Assembly: GCA_039090855.1 (NCBI GenBank)
Contig: CM077002.1
Span: 81,348,194 to 81,412,193 of the forward strand
Direction: 5' to 3'
DNA: 64,000 nt
From: Macrothele yani
Lineage: Eukaryota > Arthropoda > Arachnida > Araneae > Macrothelidae
Every line of letters starts with the position of its first letter. Positions within the stretch are counted from its first letter, which is position 1. Both the position numbers and the translations under genes were made by a program. Positions 1-12,390 of this stretch are shown one piece after another. Under the pieces are notes generated by a model. It saw only the letters and a list, made by a program, of their open reading frames with translations, was not told the origin of the DNA and ran no database searches.

Positions 1-80
1 CCGCTGTTGAACGTTGTAATGTAAATACGATTCAGCCAAGACGCCTAAAAGTAAGAAAAACACGGAAGCAGGCAAGTGAC

Positions 81-2063
81 CCGATTTTCGGTTCTCCTCT
101 AGAGCTCAGTTGCAGAAACCTCTCTTCGTACGAGGATGTTATGAAATATTTGCTTCACGTTCAACAAGAGCTTGACGCAAAGGCCAAGACGTTTTGCTTC
201 ATTAAGTGAAATTGCTGTCATTGTGGCAGAGAAAATTGCACAGATATGGAAAGAAAAGGTAACAATCCAATGTGTACTACCCGACCAGCGAATCACAGAA
301 CTTCTCAAAAACTATCACAAAAAGTGGAATAACATGAACAAACTTCCAGTCTTGCGAATCTACTCAGGAAACCATCAATGGCTTTCAGGAACAAGCAAGG
401 GGAACTGTATTTGACATTTGCAAATGTAAATGTAAGGATTTTCTATTTTCCAAATGTGAAGGCAAGGTGCCATGGTGACATACAGCAAAAGTTTCTAACA
501 GATCAGCGGAAGACCCGAAATGTGGTTATTGGTAATGTGGATTTGCTTCATACCCATAAAATGATGAGAAGAGAGAAAAGACTGCAAACCAAAGAGGAGC
601 GCTGTGTGAAAGCTGTCCGAGAGAGCCCCTGAAATAAAGTAATGTAGACGAAACAAGTGAACCCGATATGTCCAACAATGAACCAGAAATTCAAAGAGAA
701 AACGACAAGAAGGTTGGCACATTTCAAATGGTGCCACAACGAAGGGATCCGAAACAACCATAGATAACCCGAAATCTACCAGTAAGCTCCCAGATGACAA
801 TTCCCCTCCCCACAGTCGCGACAGTTGCTCAGAGAACAGGGGTCTCTCTTCGATCTGCTACTTTGATAGCAACTGCTGCTCTCACCGATACTGGCATGAT
901 AACAGAGGACGATGCGACAAAAGTTATTGACCACCATAAACTAGATAGAGAAACAGCGACATTGCGCAAACTGTGCAGAAGAGCGCCAAAGAAATCCCAG
1001 TTCAACTAAAAGGGATTTATTTTGACGGCCGGAAGGATTCAGCATTGACTATGGTGAAATGTGAGGAAAAGTGGTGCAGAAAAACTATAACAGAAGAACA
1101 TTATGTAATGTTGGCACAACCGGGGTCAACATACATCGGACACGTGACTCCTGCTACAGTGCATTCGGCTTCTGTTGCATCCAGTATTACCGCTCCCCTA
1201 GCCGAAGAAGAAATTAGCACGGAGGACCTGGTAGCAGTTGGTTGCGATGGAACGTTTAACACTGGAGTACACCAAGGCGTAATTAGAAGGCTTGAGAAAT
1301 CTGTCAATAGACCCCTGCGCTGGTTCGTATGCCAGCTCCATGGAAACGAGCTTCCGTTCAGAAACCTTTTCCAACCCCTGGACGGCACCACAGCAGGTCC
1401 AAAGGCCTCCTCAGGATCCACTGGAAAGAAGTTGGCCACATGTGAAACTATGGAAGTCGTTAAATTTGAGAAAATATTCCAATCGATCAATACTCCCACA
1501 ATTGATAAAAAGGATCTGAGTACTGATCAGCAGTAACTGCTGCACATTTGTCAGGCAGTAGCCGAAGGACAATGTACACCGAGTTTGGCTAAAAGAGATC
1601 CCAGGAAAATGGCCCATTCCCGTTGGCTGACCACTGCCAATCGCGTATTGAGAATGCATATTGCAACACACCGAGATGACTCACTGTACGACAATCTGAG
1701 GACTCTCGCCGAATACGTAATGAAGGTATACTCCGTTGTATGGTTCACCATTACGACGAGATCACAATGTATCGAGGGAGCCAAACATTTGTGGCTCTTG
1801 ATGAATTCTAACCGCGCGCATGCTGTCTGACGATAATCTGGAAAGACTTGCCAAAAGTGAAGAATCTGAAGATTTGGTATTTCACATTCCTAACTTTCTC
1901 TGCCACACACAAGCGGTGGAAAGGGGGGTGAAAATGGTAACATAAGCATCAACAAGAGTGTGCGGCGAGGAAAGAAGAGACGGACATATCAAGGCCAAAA
2001 TTGAATCAAGAAAAGAGATACCAAACGTTAATACTAAATCTGATTACCGTGTAAAGCAAACGT
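81..2063 (+). pseudogene. Broken copy of a multi-copy arthropod protein of unknown function
   Basis: Several reading frames in the same direction together give one protein-like series. It starts near 81 with a segment containing PIFGSPLEL and YEDVMKYLL. It moves to another frame at about 172 (PRRFASLSEIAVIVAEKI), then to FDICKCKCKDFLFSKC near 405 and FLTDQRKTRNVVIG. It continues at 794-1009 (RTGVSLRSATLIATAAL) and 973-1830 (IPVQLKGIYFDGRKD, DLVAVGCDGTFNTG, FVCQLHGNELPFRNL, KMAHSRWLTTANRVLR), with an in-frame TAA at 1534. A final shifted segment carries CGEERRDGHIKAKI near 1960. I recognise this order of motifs as a family annotated as uncharacterised in many arthropod genomes, where it is highly multi-copy and transposon-like. 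Its biochemical role is not known to me. At least five frameshifts or stops make this copy non-functional. The family assignment is from memory of motif order, not from a search. Confidence 0.55.
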
Positions 2064-2098
2064 AAAACCTAAAAATTGTAATTGAAACTTGTAATCGA

Positions 2099-2545
2099 GT
2101 GTGGGATATTATAAACTTGCCAGAATTGGAAAGTTTGTGTTATTCTATATTCAAGGTCCTAAAAGAAAACTTTTAAGGGGTCAGACTTTTTCAGATTGGA
2201 AAAACTGTCTTAAAAGACAAAATCAACTTTCATATCGAAAATTGGAAAAATTGGAAATTTTTAAGTGTGGGATATTTAGAAATTGTCCAAATGGGGAATT
2301 TTTTTTATCCCATATTCCGGATCCCAGGAGAAACTTTTGAGAGGTCAGGCGCTTTCAGATTCGAAAAACTATCTTGAGCGATAAAATTTAGTTTCATGTC
2401 GAAAACTTGGAATATATGAAATTTCAAAGCGAGTGTGGGATATTTAAAAATCGTCAAAATTGAAAAACATTTCCCCCTAATTCAGGGTCCTAAAAGGAAA
2501 CTTTTGAGGGGTCAGGCGTTTTCAGATTCAAAAATTTGTCTTTTT
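2099..2545. repeat. Tandem repeat, ~167-bp unit, about 2.7 copies
   Basis: Three copies begin with GTGTGGGATATT at 2099, 2265 and 2433, so the period is 166-168 bp. Each contains a block reading roughly CCTAAAAGRAAACTTTTRAGGGGTCAG, with diverged AT-rich sequence between. The third copy is truncated near 2545. There is no coding content beyond short open frames that exist only because the unit lacks stops. Confidence 0.85.
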
Positions 2546-2585
2546 CGAAAAATTCGAGACACCCTAGTGTATGTAAGAGGCTGGT

Positions 2586-2775
2586 GATTCAGTTAAGTGT
2601 GACCTTATGGATTTTCAGTTAGGTAACCATGGATGTATTGGATTTCAGTTAAGTGACCATGGATTTTCAGTTAGGTAACCATGGATGTATTGGATTTCAG
2701 TTAAGTGACCATGGATTTTCAGTTATGTAACCATGGATGTATTGGATTTCAGTTAAGTGACCATGGATTTATTGG
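2586..2775. repeat. Minisatellite, 52-bp unit built from two CCATGG half-units
   Basis: The 52-bp unit starts at 2641, 2693 and 2745, with a diverged copy starting near 2588. Each unit has two related ~26-bp halves, one with TTAAGTGACCATGG and one with TTAGGTAACCATGG, so it is a dimeric minisatellite. The internal copies are nearly identical. Confidence 0.85.
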
Positions 2776-3004
2776 ATTAGTTTAAAGGCCAAATTTTAGG
2801 CGCAGAAAGGTTGTTGCGTCCATTTCGAAAATGGCGACACTTGTGGGTTGTTCGAGGGTCTCCGTGATTGAAGTGCACCAGAAATAGTGTGAAAATAGTG
2901 AACCAAGCAACCGGCGGTAAAACTATAAAGGGCGGGGAAAATGAAATAGTAACAACTATGAAAATGTTATAACAAAGGCTCTTCTGTTAGAGGATACAGC
3001 ACAT

Positions 3005-3255
3005 ATAAAATTTAAAAAGGCAGTGAGACCAGGTGGTACTATATCTCCAAAGATTTTCAACAGTGCATTGAAGAAATTTCTTCCCATAATTGAACAAAGA
3101 AGACAAGTGGATAGTGATTACTGAAGAAAAATGATAAGCGTGGATGACATCATGATCAAATTAAAGACCTAAGTGGCAATAGGTTCCACATATTGCTAGA
3201 AGAACCGACCAATATTGCACAGCTGAAACACTAGATTGAATACCTAGGGGCATCA
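3005..3255 (+). mobile_element. RTE-clade LINE fragment with a large internal deletion
   Basis: The stretch near 3022-3085 translates as VRPGGTISPKIFN, matching the reverse-transcriptase segment VRQGDTISPKLFN of the long RTE copy at 52-55 kb. The stretch from about 3140 (GTGGATGACATCATGATC) matches the VEDIMIRVKSLK region near that element's 3' end. The ~570 bp normally lying between them are reduced to about 50 bp. Downstream (3290-3308) is an AACAT-type simple repeat, as is common at RTE tails. It has no intact frame. Confidence 0.7.
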
Positions 3256-5437
3256 TATGATTAAGTACGAGTAACGTAACATATCAATAACATAACATAA
3301 CATAACCCACACAAAGTTTTTCTTATTATGATGTTCCAATTCGTGATCCTGCTTCTCCAATTATACATAAAGACGAGGAGAAGAAAAAGCATGTTATATA
3401 CTAAATTAGTTATCCTGTGTTTGTCGTTTGATCATTTTAACTCAAGCCAAAAGTGAACACTTTTGTTGCACACAGATAGCTAGATCTGATACCTACATCT
3501 ACTTTGGATAACAGATATCAAGGGAGGGCCACGTCGATGAAGATATTAACAGGAGTTTAAAACATGCCAAGAGTGCATTTGGAAGAAACAATTTTTTAAA
3601 ACATCGTGGTAAGTAATATCAAAAGGGGAAAAATGCTGTCAATAAGATTTTTGGAAGCAGCGGTATGAAATAAAATACGTTTTAAATTCACTATCACCCG
3701 CATTTTGTTAGGCATCGGGAAAATACCATGATGTATGAATTTTCGTTCTCACAATTTAAGCTTCCCAATACGTAAAGAAATTTTTAAATCGCACTAATAG
3801 GTACAGAGATATGGTGCCTACATGACGATTTTTCTGTGTTGACTATTTTCATCTTCAAGTACACACATGTTTGTTTTTTCAAAAGTTTTATTAAAGAGCT
3901 CAATTACGGTATAGAATGTTACAGTACATATGAAATAATTTAGCATGGGAATTATCGGTCAATGTTAAAAATTGACCAACAATTCCCATGTGACTGATGG
4001 TAATGATTAGTCTGTTATTGTGCTTCAATTGCACAATGATTCACTATGGCAAAATAATCCAGCACATGATGGAATTAGTCACGAAAACCGAAAGCAATAA
4101 CTAGTATTAGGATTTTTTATTTTCTGCAAACTCTGATGCCACAGGAGAAGATGTTTGGATACATGTAGTTGCGAAATTTTTGCCATTTGTATAAATTAGC
4201 AGAAACGAGAAAGTAACCGATTTAAAAACACCACAAGATCTTCAATAGCCGAAACTTGGTGAATTGGAATGACAGGTAATTGATATTTAGCTCATCTTCC
4301 TTAAAAATCTGATAGGTAAGATTTATTGATAGGGTTAGTTATTGATAAAAATCTAATTGGGTTAGTTATTGATATAATTGGCTTAACAGGAACAAGAATT
4401 TGAACATTTTTAGGAGTAATGCTCAGCAGCCATCATTTATGCTTTAGTTGGAAAGCGCCTGTAGTCTGTGATTCCTAATTACTTTCTCGTCAGTAACTCA
4501 GCGATGTATCTGTCATTCGCAATATTCCTGTTCTGAAAGCATAAGACGTTTTTATTTTGTCAGTTTTTCGAATGATAATCCAACAGAGCTTTGACTGAAT
4601 ATCATAAAGAAACGTCCTATAATTCAACAACGTACGATTGTGACAGATGACATTCAGAAACTTTTCCTTCTTTTTGAGGAGGAGGAGGACAACAGTTTTC
4701 AAAAAAAGATCTCCACAAAATGCAATACGTTCCCTGAAAACAAGAATAAATTATTCAGCTCTTACACACAAAGTTGTAATGAAGGTATAAATTCATTTTT
4801 CATAATTATTTTGGCTTTATTCCCTTTGTCATAGTACTTACGTCTTTATTTTCTTTATTCATATCATCAAAAAGCAAATGCTTTGATTGTATATTATTTT
4901 CTCATATTACCTTAACATGGATTTACTCTTGGCTAACGAAATAAAAACAAAACAAATTGCCAACTTCGTGGTCGCTAAGAAAAGATTTCAAGAGAAAAAA
5001 TCATATGTAAAAGAAACTGTGCCACAAAATTACATAGACAAAAGAAAGTAAAAGAGCATTAAAGTAAGTTGTCTTTCTTTAAAAACATGTCTTCAACATA
5101 ATTTCAGTTTTATGGAACTGGGAGAATTTGGAAACTAACGTACGTGAATTTAAATCTTCAACGAAACTTTTTCTGGTATCACATAAACCCACAGATGCAC
5201 TCTGGAACACTGGTCAAATAATATTTTTTTCATATTTTGGTTGATTGTGGATATGAAATTTGCAAAGCGAAGAGCAGATCTTACAATTTTAAGTACCTTC
5301 TTGCCACTTAATAGAATTCAATAATAAATTAAGAGCTTGATAATTGCTTGCCAAATTCAAATTCTTTTATCTTGCTCAGAAACCATTTCTGAACTGTCTA
5401 TACGCTAAAATATCGATTATCGGAGTGAATAAGGAAA
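3256..5437. other. AT-rich stretch without a recognisable gene
   Basis: No coding region longer than about 70 codons and no family I recognise. It holds hairpins at 3943-3990 and 4017-4037, and a short repeat of GGGTTAGTTATTGATA near 4330-4375. The open frame at 4640-4834 has no support. Confidence 0.6.
3943..3990. repeat. Inverted repeat (hairpin), ~19-bp arms
   Basis: The left arm begins CATGGGAATT and the right arm ends AATTCCCATG. The inner parts CGGTCAAT and ATTGACC also pair, with a short AT loop. It could be a relic of a foldback element, or a chance structure in AT-rich DNA. Confidence 0.6.
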
Positions 5438-6854
5438 TACACTCACGGTCAATGAAATTTTGCACCTAGAAGAAAACATATGCTACAACCGCGAAGCTTT
5501 GCAAGTACCTAGAGTGCGTGCTGGTATGCAAATGATCCAGGTTTGGGGTGAGTGTGCTTGACCGCACACCCTGTGGTGGCGCTGCAACCACGAACCGGCA
5601 GCCTTATAAACCGGTGTGAAGTCGATGCCCCATGAAAGCGATAAGCACCGGCCGACGCAAGCAGGAGTACAGAGTAACAGGAATGCGGGGCAGACGCCAG
5701 AGACGTCGGTTTACGCAACTTAGGACTTTGAGAGAGGCCTGATCATCGAGCTGAAAACCTCAGAGGGTGGTCCGAGCACCATTTAGCCCGCCCCGTGGAT
5801 CGTTCTGACCATACCGTCCAACTGTGTTGGGAGCAGTGGACACGTGATGGCGCTGCCACACGGCGGATCGGTTCCGCACGGACCAACAGGACCACCGGTA
5901 GAGAGGATCGGCAGATCGTGCGCCAGGCATGAACGGATCCCACGAGGACCCGGTCCATTCTACAGGCAGATGTAGCGGCTCCTGTGTCCCTACGAACCGT
6001 TTCCCGGGGCGTCGCGGAAGCGAATCTGCGATCCCAGCTTCCCTTACGTGTGCTGCCGTTAACACCGGAACATCGCCGGCTCCGTGTGCAGTGGTGCCAG
6101 GCCAGAGCGACGTGGAACGCCACAGATTGGCGACATGTGGTGTTTAGCGAAGAGTGCAGCTTCATTTTGGGGACAGATGATGATTGTGTCTAGGTGTGGA
6201 GGTCTCCGGATCAACGGCACAATTCCAACCTCGCTATAGAGCGCACCACCTCCCCCACTGCATGCATTACGGTCTGGGGAGCCATAGCCTACGATAGCGA
6301 TTAGCTCTAGCAGTGGTACGTGGATCATTCACGGGCCAGCGGTATGTGGATGAGATCATACGGTCCCATGTGCTCCCATTCTTGACCGGGATTCCAGGTG
6401 CACTATACCCGCAGGATAATGCCAGCTCGCACATGGCTTGGGTTGCTCAGGACTGCTTACGTCATTTCAAGGCATTTCCACGGCTTGCCCGCTCCCCGGA
6501 CATGTCCCCCATCGAGCATATGTGGGAACAGTTGAAACTTCAGCTGCCGCCGTGCCGCACTCTCCGGTATTTGGAGCACACCGTCCAACACGTGTGGGCC
6601 AATCTGCCACAGGAAAACATCAAGCGTCTGTTCTCCTCCATGCCGGACCCTATTGCAGCATATATCGCCGCAAGGGGCGGTGCAACTCGCTATTGAAGAT
6701 GACCGGAGTGCGTGCCACAGATCCCTCTGTAATTGTCTCGCAACTCTGTTTTTGCCATCATGTGTATCACTCATCTGTATCATTATGTTCATTAAAGTTC
6801 AGTTCAATCGATGCTTCCTTCTTGGTACGCAAATTTCATTGTCCGTGAGTGTTA
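5438..6854 (+). mobile_element. Tc1-like DNA transposon, defective, both ends present
   Basis: The left end reads CACTCACGGTCAATGAAATT after a TA at 5438. The right end is its inverted counterpart (AATTTCATTGTCCGTGAGTG) next to a TA at 6853. The element is about 1.4 kb, normal for Tc1-like elements, and encloses one decayed transposase on the plus strand. A TATAAA-type box lies near 5603, upstream of the transposase start. It is flanked by AT-rich sequence without genes. Confidence 0.88.
5683..6696 (+). pseudogene. Tc1-like transposase, frameshifted
   Basis: Tc1-family transposases bind the terminal repeats through N-terminal helix-turn-helix domains and cut with a DD34E RNase-H-like domain. 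Here the ATG at 5683 opens a basic start (MRGRRQRRRFTQL). The helix-turn-helix part is scattered over two frames. The middle frame (5984-6193) has LPLTPEHRRLRVQWCQARA and VFSEECSF, where the first catalytic Asp of the usual FSDES is Glu. A stop follows at 6191. The C-terminal frame 6313-6696 is clean, with PQDNASSH (second Asp) and SPDMSPIEHMWE (catalytic Glu), ending at RGGATRY. Several frameshifts and stops make it inactive. Confidence 0.88.
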
Positions 6855-8090
6855 TTTCTCTTGATAATTAGTAAAAGAAATACGAAACTGGCTTATAAAT
6901 TAGGATTTATAGAACAAAGCATGGATTTTTAAGTGTATGATAGTAATACAATAATAGCATAGAGGCAGTTGTAGTTGTGGTTCTTGATGAAATTTCTTTC
7001 ATTAGTACAAAAAAATTAAACGGTAAATATACGGATTTAATAAAACGAAAGGGTATTTTTCCCTTGATACGTATATACTTGTTTGTACTAGTCCGCGATT
7101 TCTTCTCTTTTGGTGTTTAACAACCGTCATGAGCAACTCTAAGAAATATATGCCGTCGTGTGTTCTTAATTCTTTAATTTGAGGCCACTAATACCGGGAA
7201 GTAAGGGTAGAGTTATTCGGGATCCGAGTGCAGGCTTAGCTGGAATGACTAGCCAGAAACCTACGCCTCTGAACACTCCGTCACCGGGGTGGTATAAATT
7301 TCCCTGAATATTGAAATGGCGAATGAAAAAAAGGGCCTCCTGCTATTGCACACACACGACTGTAATTTCCGAAAATGTCCTGTGCTCTGTCCACACATTT
7401 AAAGAAAAAACCAAGAAAGAAAGCTGTCTTGAGTTCCCAAGTGCGTATTCAAAGCGAAGTACAACATCTTTCACTAAGCTTGTTCCTTCCGGTAAAAATA
7501 ATTTCATTTCCAGTTTAACTTTTCACAGGGGACACACCAATAAATTTTCTGAACAAACCTCCTGGATGATCTAGTTAGTTTAGCTGAAAAGAAAGCTGCT
7601 ATTTAAATGATTATTCAAATATAATGTTCATTGCTCAGCATCAGCCCACGGAAGACGCGATATATTTTTAAATTAGTATGACATCTAATATAAGACATTT
7701 CAAATGAGGGTTTTTGGTGGTGAAAAAAGAAAAGAACGGCTGTGGAACGACAAAAATGAAGGAATGCGTACTGCTCTTAGGGCAACGTTCTTGAAGGAAA
7801 AGAATCGTTTAGGAAGACTTATGTACTGAACATTAGAGAGCTCAACCATTCCCTTGTGACGCCATAATAGCGGCTAAAATCTCTAACACCATTAATAAAC
7901 TGTTATTATGAACGGAAATGTCAGACCCAACCACTACTAATGTGAGATATATTAACTTCTCTTCGTGACGTCACGAAGCAGTGGCTCAGGCTTGGTGTTA
8001 TCTAGATGTTTGTGCCATTACGCATTACTCTTTGTGAAAATTGCTGCACTATGAAGGTCTGCTGGTATTAGCTTGAAACTTACATGATAT
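6855..8090. other. No recognisable gene
   Basis: AT-rich sequence with only short unsupported open frames, for example 7311-7574. I see no repeat, RNA gene or transposon end in it. Confidence 0.55.
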
Positions 8091-8246
8091 GTACAACAGG
8101 TTAGGATATGCAAAGGATTAAAATGTCAGTGAAAACGCGCATGTGGTTTCGGAGCAGCACCCGCTGAACTGTCTGGTACTGGGTATAAAAAGGTGTTGCA
8201 ATCAGGAAAAAGTCGACAGTCGAAAAGGTGTTTCTTGTATCTCACT

Positions 8247-9125
8247 ATGTCCCGTCGCACAAAAATATCGCATTATGAACTGAACTCTTGACGGACCTTG
8301 AGGGAGGAAGGATCGTTGGGTGAGAGAAGCTGGATTTTCCTACCGCAAAATTGCCACTCGTACGGCACGAAACGCCAGTACAATGATACGAACGTGGCGT
8401 CAGTAGAGAGATGAGACTGTACGCCCAGAAATTCGAGAAATGAACCCGCAAAATCGCACGACTACTCCACGGGATGATAGACACCTCTGCTGCATGGTAC
8501 TGACCGATCGCACAGCCACACCTACGATATTAGCGTAGCAATGCAGCACTGGCACAGGTCAGGCTTTTTCCTTCAGTACAGTTCGACGTGGTCTGCTTAA
8601 CAGAGAACTAGTATCTAGTTGCCCATTACTGCGCAGTTCTTTAACCCTCAAATAGAGATGCCTCAGGCTGCAATGGGTTCTCAAACACAGACACTGGCGC
8701 GCTGATAGGCAAGAGGTCGTGTTTTCTAACGAGTCACGATTCAGCTTGATGCACCATGATAGTCTCATACGTGTTCGAAGACGTCATGGTGAACAGCACC
8801 TTACAGTGTCATACGGACGCAATATTAAGCGTCATGGAGTTCAATTCGCGATCTCGCCTGTTACGAATTAAGGGAATCGTCAACATCCAGTGATATATCA
8901 GAAATGTTTAGCGGCAGAGGTGATACCCTTCCTTCAGAGTTGTTCTGGGGCTATATTGCAGTAGGACAATGCTCGGCCATATGTGGCTCGGAATGTTCTA
9001 GACCACTTCCATGTATGGCAGATACCGGTTATTCTCTGGCCTGCACGTTCGTCGCTATGTCCCCAATCGAACATGTCTGGGACCTGGTAGGTAAGGGAAA
9101 CGTCTCCGCCAGTCACCACAAATAA
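8247..9125 (+). pseudogene. Tc1-like transposase, heavily decayed
   Basis: An ATG at 8247 (MSRRTKISHYEL) lies about 60 bp downstream of a TATAAAAAGG box near 8185. In changing frames the region then gives GRIVGLREAGFSYRKIA (helix-turn-helix), TVRRGLLNRELV, VVFSNESRFSL (the first catalytic Asp of FSDES is Asn), AILQ-DNARPYVARNVL with a stop just before the second Asp, and SPIEHVWDLVGKG, which keeps the Glu. At least six frameshifts or stops are present. No convincing terminal inverted repeats could be matched, so the element limits (about 8.06-9.44 kb) are guesses. The C-terminal end is overwritten by a short tandem repeat. Confidence 0.8.
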
Positions 9126-9202
9126 ACTCTGAAGCGTCTCCGCCAGTCACCACAAATGAACTCTGAAGCGTCTCCGCCAGTCACCACAAATGAACTCTGA
9201 TC
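9101..9202. repeat. Three tandem copies of a 34-bp unit at the transposase 3' end
   Basis: Copies start at 9101, 9135 and 9169 with CGTCTCCGCCAGTCACCAC, almost identical to each other. The unit comes from the C-terminal part of the decayed Tc1 transposase, so it arose by local expansion after insertion. Confidence 0.9.
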
Positions 9203-10881
9203 TCGAATCGAATCAGCCTGGCAGTCGACATCATAAGCCTCTTCCATTCCATGTAACGCCATGAAAAGCTGGTTATTGTTGTTCGAGGGGACTTCGCACG
9301 ATACTGAGTGCTGAAGCAAAAAATTTTTCTAGAACAACTCTACAAAAGTAACCAGTTATCTCCTGTAACATGAGAAGTTTTTGATATAAATTTCATTTGA
9401 ATAGCGCGATTCTTTCTTGGTGGCGCAAGTTTTAATCTTTCTTTCTCTTTTCAGTGTGGTTTATGTCGTCGCATTGGAAATTCGGACTTCCTGAAATAAT
9501 TTTAAGTCACATATTTCGGTAAACTGGCACAAGCCTAGATGCGTATGACGCCAAGAGAACTGGGGACTCATCCAGACTTCGGAGTTCCGCTTAAAGTCAG
9601 GAAGGAGATTTCTCAATTTATGCAATCAGATCATGATCTCAACAACAGGAACTCAGTCTGATTATGTAACACACTAACATGTGAGGTTTCATCTGTCTTT
9701 TCTACGCTGTGATGCATTTTATTACGAGAGTCCATTCTGAAATTTGTTCCCCTAGTACAAGATTGATATTCCAACTGCAGAACTTCAAAAACCTCAAAAC
9801 CCAAACATTACAGCACCCACATAGCAAATAAAAGATACTAGGAACTTCATCTCGAGGAGGTAGTAGAAAAGGTGCTGTTGATTCAACAAATTTTTGAAAT
9901 CACAAATTATTTCACTCAGAAAAGAACAGTGCTTTTAAGCTCTCAATTTAATCGGCTTTCATCACTGGACCTTTAAGGAGGGGAAAGATAGCACCTGTGG
10001 TCTCCACGCTTCGGTAACAAGTTTTTCGGATCCATCTTGATCATGATTTAATACATAAAAGCAAAAAAAAATGTATGTAAAAAATTGGCAAATGTTGTAT
10101 AAATTTACCAAGAGTAGGGCAACCGGACCGATGGGCTGTCGCCCATAAATTGGCTAGTTTTACAACTCCCTACCAGTGTTACCAAGAACACCTGCTGAGG
10201 AATTTTTAACTCAAACGTCGAAGGCTGGATCTAATCTGAATACTGCGATAACGAGAAGAGCTTGTTGAAAAGAAAACTAATATTTAGAATAATTTTGAAA
10301 GTGAGTGAAAATTTACCGTATTGGATGCTTTCAGGTGTTCTGAATACATGTATTTCGAAGACTAATGGCACTTAGAGCGTTTATTTATGAAAGTTGACTA
10401 ATCAAAATTGTCACTTAAAGAGTCCCTCATAATATTCTGTAGAGACATGGCATCGTCGCAATTGTCTGTATCACAGACAATCATATCCCGTTAAAACAAC
10501 TGTTTGCTCTATCAATGATCTTATTCACACAACACTGCTTGTCTAGTTACTTTTGAAAAATTTCATGATCAATTCTAGTCGTTTTACTAGAGTAAACTAG
10601 ATATATTCAACTTCACCTGATCTTTCGCAGGCATAGTTAGGTAACGCCCTTTCTTCTTTCAAGTATTATGATGCTTTGAACAAGTGTTTTATTGCTTTTA
10701 CTCGCTTTAAATTTTCTCATTTCCAGGTGAATTCTTCAATAGTTAAGATTGCGTTTCACAAATAGCACGCGTTTGTAAGAATTTTATGACAACAAATGTC
10801 TTCTTAAAAGCCCCTGAATATGCCCCAGTCTTTTTCTTTATCTGTCTGCTTTCTTTTCTGATAAGCAGATGTTTGTTAGTT
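9203..10881. other. No recognisable gene
   Basis: AT-rich sequence with no open frame above about 70 codons, no transposon ends and no tandem arrays that I can see. Confidence 0.55.
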
Positions 10882-11085
10882 GTCCCGGTGATGCAGTAAT
10901 CTAAGCCCTGCCTTATGACCATTCGTCCGAGAAGGGTCCGGGTTTGGAACCCGGTGAGGCATAGATGTTGTGTTTCTTTTAAGGCGCTGGCTCTCTCCAT
11001 TTCCTGGAGTCAGTGTCCGTAAATTAGGGAAGGGCGTTATAGCCCATCGAATTACTCACGGTGGTTTCTAAACCTCCAATCACAA
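10882..11085 (+). mobile_element. tRNA-derived SINE, near full length
   Basis: The head (10882-10960) resembles a tRNA gene, with an A-box-like GGTGATGCAGTAATCTAAG and a B box GGGTTTGGAACCC. The body follows the family order: GGCGCTGGCTCTCTCC, then the AAATTAGGGA block, AGCCCAT, CTCACGGTGG, and AAACCTCCAATCACA at the 3' end. About a dozen further copies in this window define the family (about 205 bp). Such elements are transcribed by Pol III and mobilised by a LINE. The partner LINE is not shown by the sequence. Confidence 0.85.
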
Positions 11086-12390
11086 TCACACGAAGATGTT
11101 TATTTCGCTGCTGTCCTTCATCGGAATTATTGCGTTGACAGGTCGTCCTGTCGTGTAAGCATCTTAGATAAAACTCCACAAAGCGCGTCATGTTCAGTAT
11201 CAGGCTTAGCGGTATTAGGGTATAAATGTCTAAGAAGAGAGAAAATTATGCACGTGACCAAAGGATGCCAACACAAATGTAGAGCAAGATGTGATACATG
11301 GTCAAGAGGTAAAAAATGCTCGCACACTTAAGCTCTGAGAAATTTCCTACCTGTCGTATCTACATTAGGACCACTAAAGAGACGAGTTGTAAAAGTTGAG
11401 GTCTGAGCTTTCAATTTAGTGTACAAGCCGCTTTAAAAACAAATTTGACTGCAACAAAATTTGTCTAATGCTTTAAAACTTATGAGATTATTGAATTACA
11501 AACATATAATGAACAAATTTTCAACGGTGGGTAATTCTGTTATCTTTAAGCGAAATTCTGAAAAATAAGCATTCGCATTCATTTAAACTGCAAAGAAATT
11601 TCTGCCGTTCCAGGTTCTGCTGTTCCTTTACAGTTCTGCCATATTTAAACAGCCCATATGCAATTTGATGAGACCCAAATTCTAGATGTATTGATTTAAA
11701 CATGTTTTGTAAAGTTTTAAATTCTGCTAGAAAAGTTATCCTAATAACGTTCGGTTTCATTAGCCACATCTGCAGCATTCTTACTATTTCAAACGTGTAT
11801 ATGTGGCTTACGGAACACTACGTAAAATTTGTTCTTCTTATTCACTCACTTTAAGTGAAAGTCACTCAAATAAAGTTCAAGAAAGATTTACTTTCAGTTC
11901 GCCTTTTATTCAACCGCACTTCACTACTCAGGAAACATTTAAATCATAGCTCTAATAACAACAATAGACGTTTAGTAAAGACAGTCGTTGTTTGGAAAGA
12001 TTAACACGAAATATACACCACAGATCGACAGGCACTATCGCTTACAGATTGGCACAGCTTCCATGACTACCACTAACGCACCACACACTTTTAGCTGCTT
12101 GCTCCAACGTTATATAGCTGGTTGTTATCATGTCTCCACAAACGTCACGCACCCTGACCTCAAGACTGCTGCCAACATAACACTCAATGATGAGAAAATA
12201 TAATGTTAAGATTAAAACGCTAAAAGAAGACTAACTCTAATTTTACGTAGAGAAAGACAACTAAAATCAAAGTTAAGTTAGAGTATACGTCATACATCTT
12301 GTGCGAGTTTGCCTTTTCATTGCTGAAACATAAGTGCAGATCTAACAGTGTGATGTTTAATGTATACTCGCCTAAAATGTTAACGTTTAT
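11086..12390. other. No recognisable gene
   Basis: AT-rich, with short unsupported frames such as 11988-12203. No repeat or element end seen. Confidence 0.5.
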
